A stretch of 64,000 bases of DNA from Anaerovorax odorimutans (GCF_024459955.1 NZ_JANFXK010000018.1:1-64000), one strand, 5' to 3'; shown: positions 27,072 through 36,382, counted from the first letter of the stretch. Numbers and translations are program-made. Notes: generated by a model from the sequence alone, not told the origin.

Positions 27072-28700
27072 CTACGCTCCGGTTTTCTCGAACACGATCT
27101 GTCCGTCAAATACGGTAAGCTCCACCTCTGCCTCAATGATCTCCTGCGGATCCGCCGTAAACAGATCCCGGTCCAGCACGATCAGATCGGCCAGCTTTCC
27201 TTCCTCCAGCGTTCCATAGTCGTCCTCGCAGCCTTCCACGTAGGCGGAGCCCCAGGTATAGGCTTTCAGCGCCTCGGCCATGGTGATTCTCTGTTCAGGG
27301 AACCATCCGCCCTCCGGCTTTCCGGAAAAGGTCTGACGGGTCACAGCTCCGTAAACCTCATGGAGCGGCTCAATTTCCACCACCGGGAAATCGGAGCTCA
27401 GGCCGACAACCGTGCCGGCGTCCAGCAGCTCACGCAGCGGCCAGGCATGTTTGCACCGCTCATGTCCAATGGCTCTTTCCTTGTCATCCCCTTCCAGGTC
27501 AAAGAGCATGTGCAGCGGCTGCATAGCGCAGGCCACTCCCAGCTCCCCAAAACGTTTGATGTCGTCCGGATGGAGGCTCTCAATATGCTCCTGCACATGG
27601 CGCAGCCCCTGGTCTCCATACTTTTCTTTCGCCTCTTCAAAGTAGTCCAGGACAACCCGCGCCGCTTTATCTCCGATGGTGTGGATGCGGACCGCTCTGC
27701 CATCCGCGATGGCTTTCATCATTTGTTTATGGAAAACATCAAGGTCAATGGATGTCGTTCCGCAGGTATCGGGGTTATTGGAGTACGGCTCCAGTAAGTA
27801 TGCCGTATATACGGAAGTAACGCCGTCGATCAGCTGTTTCAGGCCTCTGAGCCGGATCTTTCCGTCGTGGTGCTTTTCATAGAGAGCATCGTAGCTTTCC
27901 TTTTCATACTCCGCAAGATTGGGATACAGACATACGCGGGCGGTGAGCGATCCCTCTTCTTCCATCTTCTCATAAAACTTTACGGGATCTTTGGGCACTC
28001 CAAAGGGAGACAGCAGACTCGCTGCCGTAATGCCCAGCCTGCTCAGTTTCTGAAAGAATTTACGATAAGCGTTCATATAGATCTCATCGTCGGCATTGTA
28101 GAAGGCTTCTGTAAAAACAAAGCTGCCTCCGTCGAAAAACCTGCCGTTTAAAACGCCGTTTTCGTCCTTTTCCAAAATTCCGTCATCCGGGTCCGGCGTA
28201 TCATCGGTATAGCCGATTTTTTCAATGGCGCAGGTGTTGGCAATGATCGTATGCATATCCGCCAGCTGCAGCGCCACCGGCCGGTCGGAAATCACCGCGT
28301 CGATGTCGTAGCGGGTCGGCAGGGTTTGATCCTCCCAGGCCAGATTGTTCATCATATAGCCCACTACCCACTCATTATCCGGGTGGGCATCGGCAAACGC
28401 TTTTGTCATCTCCATGGCTTCTTCCTTGCTTTTGGCCGCGAGAACGTTAAAGCAAAAGTCCTCATCTTCCAGAAAGGCTCCTGACGACATGTGGGTGTGA
28501 CAATCGTTAAAGCCCGGCATGATCAGTTTATCGTTATATTCCAAAATTTTTGTATCAGGGCCTGCGTAAGCTTCAATATCCCCTCCTTCTACAATGGATT
28601 TGATTTTATTGCCTTCGATGATAACGGCGCCGGGAAATGGTTCCCGGCCCGTACCGTCAAAAATGGCATTGCCCTTTATTATCATTGACGGATAAGTCAT
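27072..28700 (-). CDS. Amidohydrolase family 3 (YtcJ-like) metal-dependent hydrolase
   Basis: A protein of 542 residues. The composite beta-sandwich domain is built from both ends (IIKGNAIFDGTG at the start; GKLADLIVLDRDLF near the end), enclosing a TIM barrel with metal ligands in FNDCHTHMSSG, HTIGDKAAR, VQEHIESL and LSSDFPV. Family members hydrolyse C-N bonds of amides, ureides or formamides. No signal peptide, so cytoplasmic. It starts 42 bp after the GPH symporter with AGGAGG upstream and is most likely its co-transcribed enzyme under the sigma-54 promoter at 30210. Substrate unknown. Confidence 0.88.
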   Translation of the reverse strand: MTYPSMIIKGNAIFDGTGREPFPGAVIIEGNKIKSIVEGGDIEAYAGPDTKILEYNDKLIMPGFNDCHTHMSSGAFLEDEDFCFNVLAAKSKEEAMEMTKAFADAHPDNEWVVGYMMNNLAWEDQTLPTRYDIDAVISDRPVALQLADMHTIIANTCAIEKIGYTDDTPDPDDGILEKDENGVLNGRFFDGGSFVFTEAFYNADDEIYMNAYRKFFQKLSRLGITAASLLSPFGVPKDPVKFYEKMEEEGSLTARVCLYPNLAEYEKESYDALYEKHHDGKIRLRGLKQLIDGVTSVYTAYLLEPYSNNPDTCGTTSIDLDVFHKQMMKAIADGRAVRIHTIGDKAARVVLDYFEEAKEKYGDQGLRHVQEHIESLHPDDIKRFGELGVACAMQPLHMLFDLEGDDKERAIGHERCKHAWPLRELLDAGTVVGLSSDFPVVEIEPLHEVYGAVTRQTFSGKPEGGWFPEQRITMAEALKAYTWGSAYVEGCEDDYGTLEEGKLADLIVLDRDLFTADPQEIIEAEVELTVFDGQIVFEKTGA

Positions 28701-28742
28701 ATCGTACCTCCTTTTATTTTAAGCAAATTGTTCTTTGATTCC

Positions 28743-30152
28743 TTATTTCAGCAATTCTTCAAAGCCTTCCTCGGAGTATTCTTTTCCTCCGTTTCTGGCG
28801 TCAATGGCGCTTCTGAGAGCGTTAAAGTTCTTTGAGTTCACCGGGTATTTCACCATTACCAGGGCGCCGATAATCATCAGAATTCCCGGCAGCAGCAATG
28901 CTCCCGAGGCGATTCCCGACAGCGTCTGAGGCGTCTGTTCCAGGCTGGCGGCGTCATATTTGCTGAACTCGAGAATCCAGCCTACCGCTGCCATGGCAAT
29001 GCCGCCGATGAATTTTCCGATGAAGTAGAACAGGGAAACGATGACGCCGTCCCTTCCGCCGCCGGATTTGAATTCGTCGATATCGCACACATCGTATACC
29101 ATGGAATACACCTGTACAAAATATGCCGAAATTGCCAGGGCGAACAGGAAGAACATCACATACGCGCCGACTGTGCCCACCGGAAGGAATTTAAATACGC
29201 ACAATGCGATGCCGCATATCATGGTTCCTCCGATTACCACATTCTTCTTTTCCATTTTGATTTTGCCGTATACCGCCGAAACCGCTATAACCATAAAGCA
29301 GTAAACAAACATGACGGTAGCCGACTGCGCTTCTGTCATTCCCACATTGTAGGACAGATAATAAATATACATGCTGGTGAAGAGCAGAACCCCGCCATAG
29401 GCGCAGATCGTATAGATCAGTATGTGTCTGTAGGGTTTAATTTTAATGACTTCCAGACAGGTTTTAAAATATCCCGGCTGCTTTACGTCCGCTTCCTGCT
29501 CCGGCCGTTGGTACGGCTTTTCTCTGCCTTTGGAAGTTCCTACAACGATCCAGTAGGACGCCAGCGTAAGGATGGCAAAAATGAGACCTAATTTGGACCA
29601 TGCCGCGGTATCGCCCACGCCTCCGTCCTTTGAAAGCATTGCCACAATAGTCAGCGTTCCCGAGCTTGCTAAAATCATTCCCGCGTAATTGATAATGTTG
29701 GAAATGCCCCGGATGGATGTTCTTTCTTCATAATCGTCTGTAATTTCAGATCCAAATGAAATATAAGGAATATCGGTAAAGGATAATGCCAGCCAGAAAA
29801 TCATCGCTGCAATGGTGAAATAAACCGGTTTCGCGCCGTCAGGAATAACCGACCAATCCGTGTACATCAGAAAGGTTACGATTCCCAGGGGGATTGCCGC
29901 TTTAAAAATAAATGGTCTTCTTCTCCCCTTTGGATTGGTGCTGTTGTCCGTTTTGCTCCCTGCGATTAAATCTGTGAACGCTCCCCAAAAGGTTGCGATC
30001 ATAGCTACTGTTCCGGCAATGCCGGCGTTGATGCCTACTGCGTTTGTGAGGAAGAAAAGAAAATAGATATAAAACGTATTCATGGCGAGACATTCGCCGA
30101 TCATGCCCATTCCATATCCGGTCTTAGCTCCCAAAGATAGCTTGTTGTTCAC
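28743..30152 (-). CDS. GPH-family (MelB-like) sodium symporter
   Basis: A protein of 469 residues with about twelve helices and the GPH landmarks GYGMGMIGE near the N-terminus and DLIAGSKTDN...GRRRPFIF after helix 2. The family moves glycosides, hexuronides or sulfoquinovose-like compounds with Na+ or H+, but members in non-sugar catabolic clusters exist. The start is GTG 30152 with AGGAGG 8 nt upstream. It is the first gene of a two-gene unit with the amidohydrolase. A sigma-54 element lies 58 bp upstream. Substrate unknown. Confidence 0.88.
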   Translation of the reverse strand: MNNKLSLGAKTGYGMGMIGECLAMNTFYIYFLFFLTNAVGINAGIAGTVAMIATFWGAFTDLIAGSKTDNSTNPKGRRRPFIFKAAIPLGIVTFLMYTDWSVIPDGAKPVYFTIAAMIFWLALSFTDIPYISFGSEITDDYEERTSIRGISNIINYAGMILASSGTLTIVAMLSKDGGVGDTAAWSKLGLIFAILTLASYWIVVGTSKGREKPYQRPEQEADVKQPGYFKTCLEVIKIKPYRHILIYTICAYGGVLLFTSMYIYYLSYNVGMTEAQSATVMFVYCFMVIAVSAVYGKIKMEKKNVVIGGTMICGIALCVFKFLPVGTVGAYVMFFLFALAISAYFVQVYSMVYDVCDIDEFKSGGGRDGVIVSLFYFIGKFIGGIAMAAVGWILEFSKYDAASLEQTPQTLSGIASGALLLPGILMIIGALVMVKYPVNSKNFNALRSAIDARNGGKEYSEEGFEELLK

Positions 30153-30209
30153 GATTACGTCCTCCTTTCCGCAAACTATAAAAAATAAGTTCTGTACTCT
30201 AAGAAATAC

Positions 30210-30225
30210 GCAAGGATTGTACCAA
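30210..30225 (-). promoter_or_regulatory. Sigma-54 promoter of the GPH-amidohydrolase operon
   Basis: Minus-strand TTGGTAC-N5-TTGC, with the obligatory GG-N10-GC spacing and one mismatch (T for C) to TTGGCAC. Confidence 0.8.
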
Positions 30226-30264
30226 TTGAAAACCGCTGTTTTTCAACATCCATGGACGCAAAAG

Positions 30265-30300
30265 GGGCCGGACCTATTCATTGGAGAATAGGTCCGGCCC
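30265..30300. promoter_or_regulatory. Inverted repeat with TATTCA-type core, proximal to the GPH promoter
   Basis: Perfect 15-bp arms (GGGCCGGACCTATTC and complement) with a 6-nt loop; the core TATTCA-N4-AGAATA is at 30275-30290, centred about 72 bp upstream of the promoter GC. It is either an activator site or a terminator for the nitrilase gene upstream. A second, AT-rich core (TATTTG-N4-GGAATA) is at 30372-30387. A further hairpin (AAATCCTTT/AAAGGATTT) spans 30313-30336. Confidence 0.55.
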
Positions 30301-30432
30301 TTTAAATTTTTTTAAATCCTTTTGTTTAAAGGATTTGCGGGTATTTTCAAAATATTCTTACACAAATAGGGTATTTGTACAGGAATACTATTTGTTAATC
30401 ATTCCGTTAAATGTAAATTTAAGGATGCATTT

Positions 30433-31458
30433 TTATTCGCTCATTTTCACCAAATACGCATCTTCTGTATCCTTATACACCAGCCTTACCAGATCCGGCC
30501 GCGAATAATGGCCCAGTACATCGAAGGAATGTTTGGCAAGGCGGATCAGATCGGAATCCAGTTCCGCTGCGATCAGCTCCTCCCGATCATATACCGGTTC
30601 TACGATATAGCAGCCGAAAGGATCCACAATGGAACTGCCTCCGTATGCCCAGTCCCAATTGGTACGGCCCTTATAGGGGAAATCGTCGGGGACCTCGCTT
30701 TCCGGCATATAGGCACAGGCGCTGAGGACGAATCCCTGGCTCTCAAAGGCATGACAGCGGATTGCCGGTTCAATATCGCTGGTATTGTAGCTCTTAGGAT
30801 TTTTTCGTTCCGAATCCACTACCGTCATCGTTTCATCCGGCATACCGGAAAAGGTTCCCGGCCAGCAGGCCACATGGATCTCTTCTCCCTGGCAGGCCAG
30901 CAGCGCTCTCATCATAATCATGTGGTTTTCCCAGCAGACCAGGCCCCCTACTCTGCCTATGTCCATGGCCTTAACCTTTAAATTCTCTCCGCCCTGCCCC
31001 ATTCCGTGGAAACACCGTTCCGTATTGGTGGGTACCACTTTTCTGTGCTTTCCGATCAGTTCCCCGGTTCTGCTGAAATAGAGCATCGAATTGTACAGTG
31101 TCCTCGATCCCGGCCGCTCATCCATCTCCGTACAACCCATGACGATATTGACGTCCGCCTTCCGGGCCGCCTCTTCCAGCCGGCTCGTGTCATCCGACCC
31201 TGCCAGTACCGCATTGTTCTGGAAAGCCAGATTCACCTCCGCAAAGTCCTCCATGCGGTCGTTGGGGCCTTCCTGCCAATAGGGGAACGCAGGAATAAAG
31301 GACTCCGGAAATACAATGATATCCGCCTTTTGCCCCCCTGCCATTCCAATATATTCGATCGCCTTTTCAATGGTTTTGTCTTTGTCCATAAAGACAGGCG
31401 ATATCTGGGCGATAGCCGCCTTTACACTCTTTCTGCCGTTAAAAATCTTTCCGCTCAT
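30433..31458 (-). CDS. Nitrilase-family carbon-nitrogen hydrolase
   Basis: A protein of 341 residues. The catalytic triad of the superfamily is visible: Glu52 in FPESFIPAFPYW, Lys140 in GKHRKVVPT and Cys175 in GLVCWENHM. The CWEN signature and the FPYW segment place it with true nitrilases (branch 1) rather than amidases such as N-carbamoylputrescine amidase. It would convert a nitrile to an acid plus ammonia, or a related amide. Monocistronic, with its own sigma-54 promoter at 31558. GGAGGAG precedes the ATG. The substrate is probably linked to the neighbouring ureohydrolases, but the sequence does not show how. Confidence 0.9.
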   Translation of the reverse strand: MSGKIFNGRKSVKAAIAQISPVFMDKDKTIEKAIEYIGMAGGQKADIIVFPESFIPAFPYWQEGPNDRMEDFAEVNLAFQNNAVLAGSDDTSRLEEAARKADVNIVMGCTEMDERPGSRTLYNSMLYFSRTGELIGKHRKVVPTNTERCFHGMGQGGENLKVKAMDIGRVGGLVCWENHMIMMRALLACQGEEIHVACWPGTFSGMPDETMTVVDSERKNPKSYNTSDIEPAIRCHAFESQGFVLSACAYMPESEVPDDFPYKGRTNWDWAYGGSSIVDPFGCYIVEPVYDREELIAAELDSDLIRLAKHSFDVLGHYSRPDLVRLVYKDTEDAYLVKMSE

Positions 31459-31557
31459 GTTCTCCTCCTGTTTCCGATATGGGGCTGTCCAAAACCCCGG
31501 CGCTGACCTGCAAGCAGCTTGCGGATCTTCTACCTGTTGATACGCACATAATTAAAT

Positions 31558-31573
31558 GCAAATTGCATGCCAA
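31558..31573 (-). promoter_or_regulatory. Sigma-54 promoter of the nitrilase gene
   Basis: Minus-strand TTGGCAT-N5-TTGC followed by ATTT, GG-N10-GC spacing exact, 100 bp before the start. No TATTCA-N4-TGAATA core was found upstream of this promoter. Confidence 0.8.
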
Positions 31574-31612
31574 CCGGAAATACAGATGCGGAAAATTTAT
31601 GCAAATTTAAAA

Positions 31613-31640
31613 GCGGCAGGCGTTTATTTTCGCCTGCCGC
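31613..31640 (-). terminator. Terminator of the TudS-like gene
   Basis: Perfect 10-bp arms GCGGCAGGCG/CGCCTGCCGC with an 8-nt loop; the minus strand continues TTTTAAATTT. It lies between the TudS-like stop and the nitrilase promoter. Confidence 0.75.
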
Positions 31641-31662
31641 AAGCAGAAGAGGCCAATAGACC

Positions 31663-32118
31663 TCACCATGTTTCCAATTGGTCAAAAAAGTCTTTTCCAT
31701 CCCCGGATACCGGCATATCCAGCAGCTTTCCGTGGGGAATGTCGTTTGCCTTCATTTCTTCCAGCAGAACCTTCATCATAATCGCACTGCTGTCCATGAC
31801 GCTGCACGAGGGGCTGGTGCCAATTCCGATAATTCCCGCCACTTCAATATCATGCGCCTTGTACTCTTTCAGGTTCTTCAATACAGGCTCAAGGAGCTTG
31901 CGGCAGTATTCTTCGTATTCCCGGGACTTGGAATCCCCCGCCACAATGGATTCCCTCTCCAGAGACTGAAAACACAGCTCCGGGCACGGAAGCTGGACCA
32001 TACTGATCTTTTTATCTGTCAGCAGATTGAGAATTTGTTTTCGGAACGCGTCGGACGCCTCCGGCATCTCACAAAGGCTGTTGAGCACACAATGGGAAAT
32101 AAGCGCAAGTTTCTTCAT
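31663..32118 (-). CDS. TudS-related (CD3072-type) putative desulfidase
   Basis: A protein of 151 residues with three conserved Cys-centred motifs: SHCVLN at the N-terminus, LPCPE in the middle and GTSPSCS near residue 105. These are the cluster-binding positions of the DUF523/TudS family, whose characterised member is a [4Fe-4S] thiouracil desulfidase. The start is ATG 32118 with AAGGAGG 7 nt upstream; a longer frame has no ribosome binding site. A TGGTATAAT extended minus-10 lies just upstream, so it is probably sigma-A-driven and not part of the sigma-54 regulon. Actual substrate unknown. Confidence 0.75.
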   Translation of the reverse strand: MKKLALISHCVLNSLCEMPEASDAFRKQILNLLTDKKISMVQLPCPELCFQSLERESIVAGDSKSREYEEYCRKLLEPVLKNLKEYKAHDIEVAGIIGIGTSPSCSVMDSSAIMMKVLLEEMKANDIPHGKLLDMPVSGDGKDFFDQLETW

Positions 32119-32204
32119 ATCACTACCTCCTTGGGGCCGGCCTTCGCAGCAGGCCAAACAATTGCGAAAACATTATACGGTATTATACCATAAATAAAGA
32201 GAGG

Positions 32205-32241
32205 AAAAGCCTCAGAGGGCATAAGTCTCCAAGGCTTTTTT
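32205..32241 (-). terminator. Bidirectional-type terminator after the first ureohydrolase gene
   Basis: AAAAGCCT pairs with AGGCTTTTTT around a partly paired loop; both ends carry A/T runs. It follows the ureohydrolase stop at 32279. Confidence 0.65.
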
Positions 32242-32278
32242 ATGTCATCTATAAAACATCCGTTTAAATTCAGACGGT

Positions 32279-33199
32279 CTATTTCTTGCTTTCATACATC
32301 AGGTACATGATATCCTGGGTGATAGCCGCGCCTGCGATGGAGGTAATGTTACTCGGATCTTTGTCCGGAAGCACTTCTACCATATCCGCCGCTACGATGT
32401 TGATTCCTTTCAGGCCCTGCAGCACTTTTCTCACCTGATCCGATGTCGGTCCGCCGATAACAGGCGTTCCTGTTCCCGGAGCCGCTGCCGGATCCAGCGC
32501 GTCGATGTCGAAGGTCAGATATACCGGCATATCTCCTACGATCTCTTTGAGTTTTTCTGCCAGAGCTTTCGGTCCCATGTCGATAGCATCCATGGAGTGG
32601 ATTACGTTGTAGCCGCATTCTGTCATTTCCGTACGGATATAAACCTGAGCGGAGTGAGCCGGATCAATGCATCCTTCTTCCTGTAAGTCATAAGCAAAGT
32701 TAGCGTGGGACAGATTTCTCGTTCCGTTTTCATTTTCTTCGCTTCTGGTGCTGTCCTGGTGGGAGTCGAAATGGATCAGAGCCAGTTTTCCGTATTTCTC
32801 GCTGGCAGCCCGTACCGGTCCGTAAGGAATGGTGTGGTCGCCGCCGATGGTCATCAGTCTGCATCCCGCGTCCAGAATCTTCTTTGCGTGCTTGTAGGTA
32901 TCCGCTACCATAAACTCCGTTGCCTTGGCTCCTACCCAGTAGCCTACATCACCGTAGTCCACAACCTTTGCCACTTCGGACAGTTTGTAATCCCACGGGT
33001 ATTTAAAGCAGCAAGCGATCAGGCTCTGCTCTCTTACAGTTCTCGGTGCGAAACGGGCGCCCGGTCTGAAGGTAACGCCGCTGTCAAAAGGCACGCCCAT
33101 AACAACGATATCCGCTCCTTCAACGTCCTGTGAAATTGGGGCATGATTCCAGCTGGGGATTCCTGCATAATGTAAATGTTCCTGTACTTCGTATTTCAT
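32279..33199 (-). CDS. Ureohydrolase (agmatinase/guanidino-acid hydrolase family), copy 1
   Basis: A protein of 306 residues with all dinuclear Mn ligands of the arginase/agmatinase superfamily: H122 (GGDHT), D145, H147 and D149 (HFDSHQD), D231 and D233 (TFDIDALDP, followed by APGTGTP). The enzyme would release urea from a guanidino compound. The family includes agmatinase, guanidinobutyrase, guanidinopropionase and guanidine hydrolases, and specificity cannot be read from these motifs, so no gene symbol is given. It starts 29 bp after the BCCT transporter and is probably co-transcribed with it from the sigma-54 promoter at 34816. About 91% identical (28 differences) to the copy at 36465. Confidence 0.88.
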   Translation of the reverse strand: MKYEVQEHLHYAGIPSWNHAPISQDVEGADIVVMGVPFDSGVTFRPGARFAPRTVREQSLIACCFKYPWDYKLSEVAKVVDYGDVGYWVGAKATEFMVADTYKHAKKILDAGCRLMTIGGDHTIPYGPVRAASEKYGKLALIHFDSHQDSTRSEENENGTRNLSHANFAYDLQEEGCIDPAHSAQVYIRTEMTECGYNVIHSMDAIDMGPKALAEKLKEIVGDMPVYLTFDIDALDPAAAPGTGTPVIGGPTSDQVRKVLQGLKGINIVAADMVEVLPDKDPSNITSIAGAAITQDIMYLMYESKK

Positions 33200-33228
33200 T
33201 TTAAAATCTCCTCTCTTAAACTATGAAT

Positions 33229-34749
33229 TTAATTATTATCCTCTTTAAACCATCTGAACAGTCCGATCAGCATTCCGATAATGATGAACAGGAACGGTAC
33301 AGACAGCACAATACAAATGGTCTTAATGGCATTGAACGGTGCTCCGGCAAACATGATGGAAAGCGGAACCAGCGCCAGAACAACGCACCATACCAGTCTG
33401 AACTTGGAATTGGGGTTTCCCTTGGCGTCCAGCTTTTTGGTGGCGGAAGCGGCCAGAGTAAAGGAAGCCGAGTCCATGGACGTGGCCAGGAATCCCAGGG
33501 TTACCAGCGTAAAGATGATTGGAATAATCATGCTTCCTCCCGGCAGAGTCCCCAGCAGATCGAACAATCCTGCCTGAACGTCCTCAGCCTTTGACAGCGC
33601 GAACTGTCCGGTAAGCTCGGCGTTCATGCCGAAGCTTCCATTGATGCCGAACATAACCCAGGTACCTACACTGATACCTCCCAGGCAGGTGAGAATCATT
33701 TCTCTGATGGTTCTGCCTTTGGAGATCTTGGTAATGAAAATTCCCATCAAGGCCGCATAGTTGAGCGCCAGCGTGAACAGGAATATGGTGTTCAGTTCCG
33801 GGAATCCGGAATTTCCGATCGGATCGGTAAAGAGGCTCATGTTCACGTAATTGCTGAACATCTTGCCTACGCTGTAGGTAAAGTTCTTGTAAATAAACTG
33901 GGTCGGTCCTGCGATGAAGATAAAGGCAATCAGGAAAATCGCAGCGTACATTGTCCAGTCACTGAGCTTTTTCATGCCCTTTTCAATTCCCACAACAGAC
34001 GTAATCGAGAACACTACCGCAACTAAAATCAGTACGATTACATTGGTAGTGAAGGTAACTTCAACGCCGAAGATCTTCCCGATTCCCGCGCTGATCAGCG
34101 GTACTCCAACACCCAAAGACACACCCATGCCCCCTACGATGCTGAGGATCGTCAATGCGTCGATCAGTTTTCCGATCGGCTTCTTATATTTGAAATCTCC
34201 CATCATTCTTTCACATACTGCGCTGATTCTCAATACCGGCACTTTTTTAACGTGGTATCCGTAGGCCAGAGAAACAGCGGTGAGAACGAAGATTACCTGA
34301 ACGCTGAAACCCCAGTGGAAGAACGCGTAAGGCAGTGAAAGCTCCGCGGCCTGCTGGGAATATGGCTCAATGCTGAAAGCCGGGTCCGCATAGTAAAAGG
34401 ACCATTCAACGAAGGAATAATATACGGCCGTAGCAGCCAGGGCCGCGCACATCATCATTGCGATATAGCTGAACATGGAGAACTCCGGCTCTCCTTCCCC
34501 CAGCTTTACATTGCCGTGCTTGCTCAGCGCAAGATACAGGCAGAGAAATAATCCGATAAATACAAACCATAAAATCGGAACGCCCATCACCGCGGTCACG
34601 GCGCTGAATACTGTGTCTACCGCATTCATGGTGGCATCCGGTTTCAGACACATGAAGAATACAAAAATAGCAACTAGTATAATGCAAACAATGGAAATGG
34701 GCTTGTCTATTACAGCTTTTTGCTTAATTGCGTTATTTGGCTTTTCCAT
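33229..34749 (-). CDS. BCCT-family transporter
   Basis: A protein of 506 residues with twelve predicted helices, matching the betaine/choline/carnitine transporter family in topology (AFFHWGFSVQVIF in the region of the family WxxHW/WG motif; GMGVSLGVG glycine-rich helix). The family carries quaternary or zwitterionic amines with Na+, H+ or by exchange. The usual family Trp-rich substrate box is not obvious, so a non-betaine substrate such as a guanidino acid is possible. It leads a unit with ureohydrolase copy 1 and has a perfect sigma-54 consensus upstream. AGGAGG precedes the ATG. Confidence 0.88.
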   Translation of the reverse strand: MEKPNNAIKQKAVIDKPISIVCIILVAIFVFFMCLKPDATMNAVDTVFSAVTAVMGVPILWFVFIGLFLCLYLALSKHGNVKLGEGEPEFSMFSYIAMMMCAALAATAVYYSFVEWSFYYADPAFSIEPYSQQAAELSLPYAFFHWGFSVQVIFVLTAVSLAYGYHVKKVPVLRISAVCERMMGDFKYKKPIGKLIDALTILSIVGGMGVSLGVGVPLISAGIGKIFGVEVTFTTNVIVLILVAVVFSITSVVGIEKGMKKLSDWTMYAAIFLIAFIFIAGPTQFIYKNFTYSVGKMFSNYVNMSLFTDPIGNSGFPELNTIFLFTLALNYAALMGIFITKISKGRTIREMILTCLGGISVGTWVMFGINGSFGMNAELTGQFALSKAEDVQAGLFDLLGTLPGGSMIIPIIFTLVTLGFLATSMDSASFTLAASATKKLDAKGNPNSKFRLVWCVVLALVPLSIMFAGAPFNAIKTICIVLSVPFLFIIIGMLIGLFRWFKEDNN

Positions 34750-34815
34750 AGAAACATCCTCCTAAGAAATAAGTGGTAACTTGTACTGCATGCATGCCAT
34801 TCACTTATGTATAAC

Positions 34816-34831
34816 GCAAGAGCCGTGCCAA
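34816..34831 (-). promoter_or_regulatory. Sigma-54 promoter of the BCCT-ureohydrolase operon
   Basis: Minus-strand TTGGCACGGCTCTTGC, a full match to the sigma-54 consensus TTGGCAC-N5-TTGC, 67 bp before the start codon. Confidence 0.9.
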
Positions 34832-34875
34832 CCAGGAACCCACGGATTTCAACGTTCTTTTGCAAAAATCAGAAA

Positions 34876-34903
34876 ACCGGCTATTCAAATGTGAATAACC
34901 GGT
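34876..34903. promoter_or_regulatory. Inverted repeat with TATTCA-N4-TGAATA core, proximal to the BCCT promoter
   Basis: 12-bp arms ACCGG[C/T]TATTCA with one mismatch and a 4-nt centre. The core is at 34882-34897, about 73 bp upstream of the promoter GC. On the minus strand it is followed by TTTTCTGATTTTT, so it may also terminate the activator gene. Confidence 0.6.
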
Positions 34904-34947
34904 CCTTTCCATCTGGTTTCAGCCTTTCCAGTGTTTTAATTTTCACA

Positions 34948-35005
34948 CTTTATTCACTTTTGAATAAAGTATTCATATTCGAATAATCGTATTCAAATCT
35001 GGATA
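34948..35005. promoter_or_regulatory. Triple activator-type operator upstream of the BCCT promoter
   Basis: Three TATTCA-N4-TGAATA palindromes in a row, at 34951-34966 (perfect, within 9-bp arms CTTTATTCA), 34970-34985 (one mismatch) and 34990-35005 (one mismatch), spaced 19-20 bp. They are AT-rich, have no GC arms, and lie 135-190 bp upstream of the promoter, the usual distance for enhancers of sigma-54 activators. They abut the 3' end of the activator gene. Confidence 0.75.
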
Positions 35006-35008
35006 AAT

Positions 35009-36382
35009 TTACTTTTTTATTTTCACATATTTCTCTATTTTTCGGTATGCGGTGGACTGGCTTATATTAAGCGCGCTGCCCACGCCTACGGTGGTTCTGT
35101 ATTTATCGTAAGCTTCGCGGATAATTTCTCCTTCGAATTCCTCTACCGCTTTGTCTAAATCCTGAACAGGCGCAGTGGCCTTTTTCTTTTCCCTGATGAC
35201 CTCGTCCGGCAGGGCCTTCTTTTCGATCACGTCTTTTTCACTGGTCATGGACACCCGCTCCACCACATTGGCCAGTTCCCGCACATTGCCGGGCCAGCTG
35301 TAGTTCATCATCGCTTCCATGGCCTGGGGATGAAAGGATTTGCGGAGACCGTAATGGGCGTTGCTCTTTGCAAGAAAATGCTCTGCCAGCGGAATGATAT
35401 CTTCCCGCCTTTGCGCGAGAGGCGGAATGTCGATATTGATAACGTTGAGGCGGTAATAGAGGTCCTTGCGGAACAATCCCTGCTCCGCAAATTCTTCCAA
35501 ATTGCGGTTGGAGGCCGTAATCAGGCGAAAGTCCACCTTGATGGCTTTGGTTCCTCCCACTCTGGTTATGATCTTATCCTGTATGGTTTTTAAAAGCTTG
35601 GCCTGCAGGCTCAAAGGCATTTCGGAGATTTCATCCAAAAGCAGAGTCCCGCCGTTGGCCAGCTCGATCAGGCCTACCTTGCCGCCGGCATTGGCTCCTG
35701 TAAAGGACCCTCTCTCATATCCGAACAGCTCGGATTCCAAAAGGTTTTCAGGAATAGCGGCGCAATTGATCTCAATGAACGGCCCTTCCCTCCGATTGCT
35801 GTTTTTATGTACGATTTTGGCCAGCATGGTCTTTCCTACCCCCGAGGGGCCTAAAAAAAGAATGTTGGCATCAAAATCCGCCACCCGCTTAATCGTCTCC
35901 AGGATCTTAACCATCTGCGGCGACTGTCCCACGACGCCCTCGGCAATCGCCACGTCCTTCCGCAAATGATTGATTTCCGCCGTATATTTTTCGATCTCAT
36001 TTTCCAGTTTCGAATATTGCTTCTGCAGCTGCAAAAGCTCCGTAATGTCTCTGGAAAAGCTGACAATAAACTCTGTGCTCCCATCCTCCGCAAAAACCGG
36101 AGTCGCGGTTACCACCAGGTTCCGTTTGGTTTTGGTGGTTTGTTTCATCGTCACTTTTTCTCCCGACTGAATGACCCGCGCCACAATGGAGGGTTTGAAG
36201 TAACCTTCTTTTTCAAGCTGGTATACCGTCTTTCCAATGGCGTAATCCGCCGAGATCTTGTACATCTTCTGAAAAGTAGGACTGACCTTCAATACGACCC
36301 CCTCGCCGTCCGTAATCATCAGGTCTTCATGGATAGCATCCAATATCTCATTAAAATGATTTGCCAGATCCGTTTCTTTCAT
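35009..36382 (-). CDS. Sigma-54-dependent transcriptional activator (PAS, AAA+, Fis-type HTH)
   Basis: A protein of 457 residues. PAS sensor (about 5-115), coiled-coil (about 113-143), AAA+ domain (about 150-385) with Walker A GPSGVGKT at 178-185, Walker B GGTLLLDE at 244-251 and the sigma-54 contact loop as GSFTGA at 225-230 (Ser in place of the usual Ala), then a C-terminal Fis-like HTH (VGVGSALNISQSTAYRKIEKY). It would remodel sigma-54 polymerase in response to a ligand sensed by PAS. ATG 36382 is chosen because GGAG lies 9 nt upstream; the longer frame from 36439 has none. It sits between two target operons. Confidence 0.92.
   Translation of the reverse strand: MKETDLANHFNEILDAIHEDLMITDGEGVVLKVSPTFQKMYKISADYAIGKTVYQLEKEGYFKPSIVARVIQSGEKVTMKQTTKTKRNLVVTATPVFAEDGSTEFIVSFSRDITELLQLQKQYSKLENEIEKYTAEINHLRKDVAIAEGVVGQSPQMVKILETIKRVADFDANILFLGPSGVGKTMLAKIVHKNSNRREGPFIEINCAAIPENLLESELFGYERGSFTGANAGGKVGLIELANGGTLLLDEISEMPLSLQAKLLKTIQDKIITRVGGTKAIKVDFRLITASNRNLEEFAEQGLFRKDLYYRLNVINIDIPPLAQRREDIIPLAEHFLAKSNAHYGLRKSFHPQAMEAMMNYSWPGNVRELANVVERVSMTSEKDVIEKKALPDEVIREKKKATAPVQDLDKAVEEFEGEIIREAYDKYRTTVGVGSALNISQSTAYRKIEKYVKIKK

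Noticed and set aside
30313-30336. Additional activator site
   Set aside because: The AAATCCTTT/AAAGGATTT hairpin lacks the TATTCA core. It is more likely an RNA hairpin at the end of the nitrilase transcript.
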